DNA from: Xiphophorus maculatus | Taxonomy: Eukaryota; Chordata; Actinopteri; Cyprinodontiformes; Poeciliidae | Reading direction: 5' to 3' | DNA length: 64,000 bases | Assembly: GCF_002775205.1 (NCBI RefSeq) | Contig: NC_036460.1 | Location: 1,425,056-1,489,055, forward strand | Shown: positions 57,401 to 64,000 of the stretch, piece by piece | Position numbering within the stretch: position 1 is the stretch's first letter | Layout: each line of letters opens with the position of its first letter | The notes under the pieces: model-generated | The model's input: the letters and a program-made list of their open reading frames with translations, nothing else | Told to the model about the DNA's origin: nothing | Databases searched by the model: none | Made by a program: the position numbers and the translations under genes

Positions 57401-60400
57401 CCAATCAAGCAGGAGACAATTTTGGGCAGTTGGTGAATTTTCAGCCAAAGTCCCAATAAAAATATGAAATCCTACAATAACAATATACCTGTAGACATTT
57501 TTAAAAAGTAATTTATTTTTACAGATAAAAACAGTTCCAGCTGCAGCAATAGCTGTCAGTTCAGATCCCACTCAGACTTCCAGCAGAGCTCCAGTGAACT
57601 GGACTCTGTGAACTGGTTCCAGTCCCATCACCAGGACCCAGGCTGCTGCTCATCCAGCCTCAGATCCAGGATGTATCTGTCAACAGACGGATCCTGCAGA
57701 GAGCAACGCCTCCTTCTGCAAACACTCAGAGTCTAACACAAACAGAGCTGGAAACGCTGCAGGAAACCAGTTTCAGAAATTGAACCATCAACCCCAAACA
57801 GGAGCATGAATCCAGAGCAGAGAGCTGAAAATGGGCATAATGTTGCTGCTGTACATAAAAGCTGAGGGTTTTTTCTGTCTGGCTTTTTATAAAGTTACTT
57901 TGTTTTCAATAAACTATTTTTAGAGAATGAAGTGATTATTAAAGGGTGCAGTACTTCGTCTGACCTGTAGGGGGCTGTATTTGACAAAACAAGCTAAAAA
58001 CACAGATGTTAGATTATGATTTTTTTTATTAGATTTTTTTTTTCATTTAACATTTAACTGTATATTCTTAAAGTTGGAATATTGCTATCATTTAGAAAAA
58101 TTCCTTAAATATTTTTATGTTATTTCTTAATTTTTAAGATCTTAAGGATACAAGAAGCATTTCCCCTCTCAAATGTCCTTAAACTCCTAAACATTTTGAA
58201 TTGTTATTGACAATTAATGTTGTTTTAAATTAATGATATAATATCCTAATAATATATGTTATTTCAAAAGAAATCAGTATGTCGTGTTTTCAATACTGCG
58301 ACAGACTGGTGACCTGTCCAGGGCGACCCGCCTCTGGCCTGCACCCTGCTGAGCCCACTGGGGACCGGGTGTTAGAAAATGGATGGATGGATGTTTTCAA
58401 TATGAAAACAAGATGGATGAGACGGAAACGCTGCATCTAAATCAGCAGCAATGGCGTAAACAAAAGAAAAACATGTTGAAAACAGGAAATATCCTCAAAT
58501 ATGTTTGGTATTTTTGGCAGGAAATTAAATAATTTTAAAAATATTCTCAATTTCAATTAGTCGTGTTTTGTTTAATAAATCGAAAGAAGCTGTTTTTCTC
58601 ATAAAACATAAAATACTGAGAACTCAGGGGCATGTCTTGGTGTTCCTCATCTTTCTCTTTCAGTTTGTAACAGTTTGAGTTGAGGAAGAAACTCAACATA
58701 AAACGTTTCTCTGTGTCTCTGCAGCTGTATGAGATCCTGGCCAGAACTCCGTACGGTTCTGTGAACCGGGGCGAGGTGGGCATCGACCGGCTGATCAGTG
58801 AGGAAGTCTTCACGGCAGCGTACCCACTGCACGAGGTCTGAACCTGACATTCCTGCACGTTTAAAATGGCTTAGAGGAACCTTTACAATGTCAACTCTGT
58901 TTGCAGGGGGACTACAGGATGCCGGACGACCCAGTGCCCCTAAAGTCTTTAGGACTGAGGCAGATCCTGCATGAGTACTGGTCCAAGTGGTCCTGCTGGA
59001 GATGCTACCAACCTCTGGACCACATAAGGGAATATTTTGGGGAAAAGATAGCTCTCTACTTTGCATGGATCGGTAATTCATGTCTTGTTTAAAATGATCC
59101 GGTCCAGATTGTCTTTCCCCATTTTCCTTGCTGTGATCCAGATTTTCCTGTAATCCTTTAAGGCGGTCTACATTAACTAGTCTTAGACTTTCTGTAGGAT
59201 GAGGAGTTCCTCAGGGACGTGTGCAGCGTGGCTCTCAGTAATCTATTAACTTTAAGTGAAAAACAAAACAGCACCACTTTAAATGATTTCAATCAATTCT
59301 CTCCTCAGAAGGCAGATTTAACCCAGAGTACATGACTGTAATCCTACTCAGTGTTGAGTCAGTGGGTGTCTGCAGGTTTCTACACTGCCTGGCTGCTGCC
59401 TGCTTCTCTGATTGGGACTCTGGTCTTCCTGTTGGGTTTTGTGCTTGTGTCCTCCGATGTCCCAGCGTAAGAACAAATTTCACTTTTATTGTTTAGGCTT
59501 TATGTTTTTGCAAGAATCCCAATTGCTGTGGTGAAAATAATTCACCACACAAACAAAAACCTTGATAGTTTCTACAGAAGATGTTATTTGTACCTGCAGG
59601 AAGGAGCTGTGCGAGAGCAAAGACTCTTTCATCATGTGTCCTCTCTGCGACATCTGCTCCACCTGGAACTATTCCAGCATCTGCTTCACCTATAAGGTAC
59701 CTGTGAGCCATCTTGCTTTCCTTGAACCAGCCTCAGTCTGGCCTAAACAGCGAAGGGGTCAGTTATTGTCAGAACTAAGAGTTTTCATTTCTTATCGGCA
59801 TTTTTATTAACTTTTAACCAGTTGTCTGCTGCTGCTCAGCTGATTGGCTCTCAGTGTTGGGTTTTCAACGTTCTCCTGGGTTTCCTTAGATAAAAAACTT
59901 TTTATACTAAATTGAATAATAAACTTAATGAAATGTTTGATAATTAGGATCAACTGAAATTGTTTATTGGATTAAATTAACCTTTTTTTGTCGAGCGCAT
60001 CGAGATGATGCGTGTTGTGAAGAGGAGCTAAATAAATGAATTAAACTGAACTGCATTGAGCTGGAGGCAGGCCAAGTTTGTCTCTTTCAGCCACACAATC
60101 ACTCTCAGGGTCGCAACTTTTGACACGCCTGATTTAATGTTTCTAATGCAGCTTTGTGTTTATGTTTTATGCTGACTCCAACACTGTGATTTCCCAGCAT
60201 TTCCAGTGTTTTGGGTGCCACTGCTCCCCTCAGCATGTCCTTCGTGTCTGCAGGCGGGTCTCCTGTTTGACAACTGGGGGACAGTGTTTCTCAGCTTCTT
60301 CATGTCTTTGTGGGCCGTCACCTTCCTGGAGTACTGGAAGAGAACTTGTTCAACTCTTTCCCACCGCTGGGACTGCACCGACTTGGAGGACATTGAGGTT

Positions 60401-63393
60401 AGATGCCGTGATGCCTCGCTCTAAAATGGTTCCACTTTCCAGAAGCTTCTGTAAGTCCTTTCCTTCCCCGAACAGGAGTGTCCACGTCCAGAGTTCTCGG
60501 CCATGGCGCCGATGACCACGAGGAACCCGATCACTGGGGCCGAGGAACCTTACTTTCCTGAGAATAAACGCTTCCGCAGAACTGTGACTGGATGCATGGT
60601 CATCATTATCATGGTAACTCTCCTGATCTTCAGCGTAATCCTAATAATAATGGTTTTGTCTTCATTAGTACAGCAAAAAAAATTTGCTAACTATAAAGAC
60701 GATTGTTTCTCAGTTTGTCTCTCATCTTCATCTCCTTCTAGTTACGACTGAGCTGAGACTCAGTCCTGTTTCAGTTCAGTCATCTGATTTTAATAAATGT
60801 TGCTCCATTAAAGTTACATAAATTGAATGGCTATTGTCGAAAACAGGTGATGTGACATAAATTTAATCCAAGTCATGAAAATGGATAACAACTTTATGAA
60901 AATAATTGTTTTAAAAAGCTCAAAAACAACGGCCATCTTGAATGGGAAATGTGAAAAACCTACAATCTGAGGAGTGAGCATGCAAAATAAATAACTAAAT
61001 AAATAATAATAATAATAGGATGTAAGAGTTTTACAGTAAGATACTGCACCATAGCACCAAATAAAGGTGAGAATAAGAGGCTGACCTTGACTTTCCTGTG
61101 TGCAGGTTGCAGTGGTCCTGATGTTCCTCATTGCCATTATTTTGTATCGAACCATCATCAGTGTCGTCATCTACAAGACAGTTAGAACTAACAGTTTCTT
61201 CGGCATATCTGTGAGTCCAATAACTGCGGCGTTCCTTCAGATGTTTTCACAATCTGCACAGAAAGTGCAGGTTCCCGAGTACGCTGCCCTGAGGGACACC
61301 TTATGTTCTGATCCTGTCAGTAACTCTGAATGAGCTTTACCTGATTTCTGCTCTCAGGCTGTGACGATAGCCAGCCTCTCAGGGTCAGTGTTGAACCTGC
61401 TTGTTATCCTCATGCTGTCCAAGATTTACACCACGCTGGCCGACATCCTCACACGCTGGGGTGAGTCTCTGTTCTCGGATGTAGAGTGTGACAAATGGGT
61501 TTTATTGCACTGTTTATTTACTGACAGTTTAAAGAATGCAGCAACAACAGAAAAAGAGCAAAACCAATAATAATAATTTAAAGTTATCAATGCTCAATTA
61601 AAATCAATCCTACTGAGCCAAAGTAAAAAAGCTGTGAGTATCGTAGTCATTCCTTTCTTCTTAAACAGGATTTAATGATGAAATTAATTTTTCAAAGTGA
61701 GCCGTTATCAGGTGTTCATGTGAGGAAACCTCTCAGTCTTCACCGTCTTCATGCACGACTGTTCCTGTGTGTTTGTTGCCATTCAGAGATGCATCGCACT
61801 CAAACCAAATATGAAGACATGTTCATCCTCAAAGTTTTCATATTCCAGTTTGTGAACTTCTACTCAACTCCAGTCTACATCGCCTTCTTCAAAGGCAGGT
61901 GAGAGCTGCTCCAGCAAATCGTGACAGGCCTCTAAGCTTCTTCAGTGTAACATTTTTATCAAGTGGTTCTGCTTCTAATCCTAAAGTTGTTTGATTTTCT
62001 CCAGACTTGGCCTGTGTTTGTCCTAACGATCTTGTTTGTTGGTGTCTCTTCAGGTTCGTTGGTTACCCTGGAATGTACAAAACTCTGTTTGGAATTCGCA
62101 ATGAAGATGTGAGTTTGTCATTGTTAATGTTTGAAAGAAAGACAGATATTTCTTTAATGAGAAAATAATTTTTCAAGAGGCTGCCTGCAAATGTCATGTT
62201 AGGGGATGAATCTACCTCAAGAGAAAGTCTTTAAGCATCCTGAGGTTCTTGAGGATAGATGGATCAGAACTTCATTCACTGGTGTCCATCTGATTAGGAG
62301 ACTTCCTGTGGAGGGCTTCATTTGGAGGCTTTCCAGGCACATCCCACTGGGTTAAGACTCTCGGACTGATCCAGAACTTTCTGAAGGGCCAATGAATGCC
62401 CTGACCGTTACAGCATGGGTCAATGCTGTTTTATGGTCCAGCCCGTTCAGAAAAGCATTTCAAGGGTCAGTTGGGCTCTTATTGGGCATGCGGGGTTAAA
62501 CCCAAATCCATAACGATGCATCATACTAGTGCGATGATGGATGTGATGTTTGATGTCTTTCTGTCCCCCAATCAATAGAAGGTGTTGTGTGACACCAGTA
62601 GATCCTCAAAACTGGACCGTACCATTGTCCTTAGGGCCTACAACAGAAACTGGCTCAGGAATATTGCAGCATGGGCCAATGGAAACAGACAAACTAGTGA
62701 ACCAAACGGACCTGAGTCGTACCGCTCAGTGGATATCCTCCGACTGAATGTTGCTGGAGTAAAGCTGCATTCACACTGCAGCACGAAGTGACCCAATATG
62801 AGAGCTGATGCGTATGCAGTCTTTTCAAATGTGACCTGAATCCTAAAGGCCAGGTCCATGATACTCCATAAATATCATTACTCTGTGTCCTGATACTCGC
62901 AAGCTGGAAGAAAAACAACAACCATGGTGGACAATAATGAGGATTAAGTTGTTAATGTGGCTCCGTTGGACAACAGCTTCAAAATACGTAAGATAAGCTC
63001 CGCAGTTAGCATCCGAGGTCAGGATGCGCAGATTCTGACCACTACTTTTTTATGGCGGTTGGCAAAACTTTCTCTATGTCTGATGTTATTGCGCCCTCTA
63101 CTGTGCATGTGAGACACTTTCAGGTCTGCAGTGTGAATGTAGCCTAAGTGATGTCTGGGTTTGCCTCCTGGACATTTCAAATGATGTGGCATCATAACTC
63201 ATATGGACAAAAAGCTCCAACAGTTGGATTTTTTCCAGAGGCAGTCAGCGTAAATGAAGAAGATGATGTTCTTGTCTCCGGGTTTTGTGTTCCAGTGTGG
63301 AGTCGGCGGGTGTCTTATTGACCTGGCTCAGGAGCTGCTGATCATCATGGTGGGAAAACAGATCATCAACAACATCGAGGAGTTCGTCTCCCC
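51378..63393 (+). CDS. ano7: Anoctamin-7, second tandem copy: exons 1-17, cut by the window end
   Basis: Exons: 51378-51467, 54930-54981, 55220-55347, 55661-55768, 55840-55976, 56051-56108, 58725-58835, 58907-59072, 59376-59466, 59600-59696, 60254-60397, 60476-60613, 61106-61210, 61358-61460, 61787-61898, 62054-62108, 63296-63393. Each phase joins the next with no stop. Exon 1 (MKSRGDKIEDSSTLIAMET ... INYGSTTK) resembles the human ANO7 stretch with EEDSTVLID and YGST, and its ATG has A at -3. Differences from the first copy cluster in exon 4 and exon 13 (35 against 32 codons), and ERPRPEF became ECPRPEF at the exon 11/12 join. The first calcium-site motif is kept as NNIEE; the later ones fall outside the window, as do the expected final six exons. 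Confidence 0.92.
51911..52529. mobile_element. Decayed DNA transposon with 29-30-bp inverted ends
   Basis: aaatgtgctcataagtttac (51911 on) mirrors ...gtaaacttttgatcacacatt (to 52529); both contain agtttacataccctgg. The word gctcataagtttacataccc is familiar from Tc1/mariner-type (Tigger-like) fossils, and the sequence just beyond 52529 may belong to the same element. It lies in intron 1 of the second ano7 copy. The internal frames are not recognised. Confidence 0.6.
53320..53500. mobile_element. Decayed hAT-type MITE
   Basis: Words cgcaacttctagatgcattc, atccaacacacttgaatcag and ggttcaggtgtgttggagca follow, with many changes, the family of the element at 43060-43283. No target duplication is visible. 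Confidence 0.55.
53773..54060 (+). repeat. Upstream homology block shared with the first ano7 copy
   Basis: aacaggacgtctgtgtgagg and atgagatctttgttttc align with 36020-36065, and gattaatgg...atcagcagcatgc (54029-54055) aligns with both sides of the MITE at 36196-36398. This is the most upstream sequence I can align between the copies, apart from about 25 bp (aactggagga) at 35581-35606. Confidence 0.75.
56130..58680 (+). other. ano7: Enlarged intron 6 of the second ano7 copy
   Basis: This intron is 2616 bp against 406 bp in the first copy. It holds a LINE scrap with SSYADDIQLSLKL (56230-56290), a reversed L2-type tail (tagcacattttcagcaacaa, 56490-56540), a short (AAGT)n run at about 56658-56674, repeated ggggcgctgt words at 56899 and 57351, and a LINE tail at 58300-58394. 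Confidence 0.65.
58300..58394 (+). mobile_element. LINE 3' tail with (GGAT)n
   Basis: cgacagactggtgacctgtc, cagggcgacccgcctctgg and an end gttagaaaatggatggatgg are the common fish LINE tail; the reverse-oriented relative is at 13725-13985. Severely 5'-truncated. Confidence 0.7.
62195..62735 (+). mobile_element. Rex3-like tail plus decayed MITE, second-copy counterpart
   Basis: Matches 45437-46060 of the first copy in order and content (ggcttccaggcacatccc-type words, then gggcatgcggggttaaaccc), so both repeats were already present before the ano7 duplication. Confidence 0.65.
62763..63144. mobile_element. PIF/Harbinger-type MITE (382 bp) with TAA target duplication
   Basis: Inverted ends agctgcattcacactgcag and the mirror of ctgcagtgtgaatgtagcc (two mismatches), bordered by TAA at 62760-62762 and 63145-63147. 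In the first copy the same place reads gttgctgcagtaagtgatg (46071-46089), an empty site with one TAA. The insertion is specific to the second copy. Confidence 0.88.
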
Positions 63394-63689
63394 GTAAATG
63401 ACACACACAGCCACACAAACAACACACCATCAATAGAAATGTCTTAAGTCAGAGGAATTTAAACAAGCATTCCACATCCTTGTAGATCCCAAAAAATATA
63501 AATCCAGATTTAGTTTAGTTAGCAGCGCCACAGAGGAGCTAAGCTAAACCCGTGGTATCTTAAACAGCTTGTAAGTGAGAAGTGAGGATAAAATTAAAAC
63601 CAGTTTAAAAATAGTAGAGTAATTCCAGACAAATCCAGCTTGAGGTATTGTCTGGATGTGGTGATATCTTTTATCTTCCTCTGGCAGGC

Positions 63690-64000
63690 GGCTGAAGCCC
63701 AAATGCCTAACTAGGTATCATACCAGTGTGATGACAAATGTGACACATTAATACTTCTCTTGATTGTTGCAAGCAGTGACATTTTTCTTTCTCCCAGTCA
63801 ATGGACTTTGTTGTGTCACCCTAACTGTACCATCGTCCTCTGGACCTTCAACTGAAGGGGGCCCAGGAATGGTGCAGTACGGGTCCTTTGAGTGTTTGAT
63901 CAACACTTCTCCAGCTTGTTGAGCCAATTTAACATAGAAACAGACAAAATAGCATAGCAAACTACACTGACCCATGCAATACCACTCATTGGAAACGAGG
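63690..64000. mobile_element. MITE related to 39346-39619, reaching the window end
   Basis: Words gcaagcagtgacatttttc, gaaacagacaaaatagca and a final cattggaaacgagg match the family with gcctcg/cgaggc ends. The last bases look like its right terminus, so the border probably lies at or just past the window edge. Confidence 0.5.

Overview
The window is vertebrate nuclear DNA, almost certainly from a teleost fish. It has long introns with GT/AG borders, fish-type interspersed repeats (L2-like and Rex3/RTE-like LINE pieces, hAT and PIF-type MITEs, a tRNA-headed SINE-like unit), microsatellites, and two kinds of gene recognisable exon by exon. I infer a percomorph-type fish; the species cannot be read from the sequence. 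All three protein genes lie on the + strand.

Layout. (1) 1-5.8 kb: no recognised gene; microsatellites, an L2 fragment, and one weak minus-strand terminal-exon candidate at 4352-4618. (2) 6101-28893: a complete endothelin-converting enzyme 2 gene (ece2), 19 coding exons, 763 residues, with a GC-rich 5' region and a poly(A) signal at 29732. (3) 29.8-37.4 kb: a repeat-dense spacer with a Rex3-like remnant, an L1/Tx1-like remnant, a 999-bp inverted-repeat element holding a decayed THAP domain, a tRNA-Asp(GTC)-headed SINE-like unit, a 315-bp palindrome with perfect 77-bp arms, and a hAT MITE. (4) 37450-49179: first copy of anoctamin-7 (ano7), 22 exons found, frame intact, but no recognisable first coding exon. 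(5) 51378-63393: second ano7 copy, first exon plus 16 further exons, cut by the window end.

The two ano7 copies are a head-to-tail duplication offset by about 17.4-19.8 kb. Exon phases match and exon lengths are equal except exon 13 (32 against 35 codons). Divergence is patchy: blocks of about 150-270 bp, introns included, are identical or nearly so, while neighbouring exons and introns differ clearly, which suggests gene conversion. Because the copies align, several MITE insertions can be polarised against an empty site in the other copy, giving an internal order of events.

Functionally, ece2 encodes a type II membrane M13 zinc metalloprotease of the secretory pathway (endothelin and neuropeptide processing). 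The ano7 genes encode ten-pass TMEM16 membrane proteins (scramblase/channel family) with the conserved calcium-site residues. Nothing suggests that ece2 and ano7 act together; their adjacency is best read as synteny. Exon coordinates were derived by hand from reading frame, splice signals and remembered family conservation; no alignment program or database was used.
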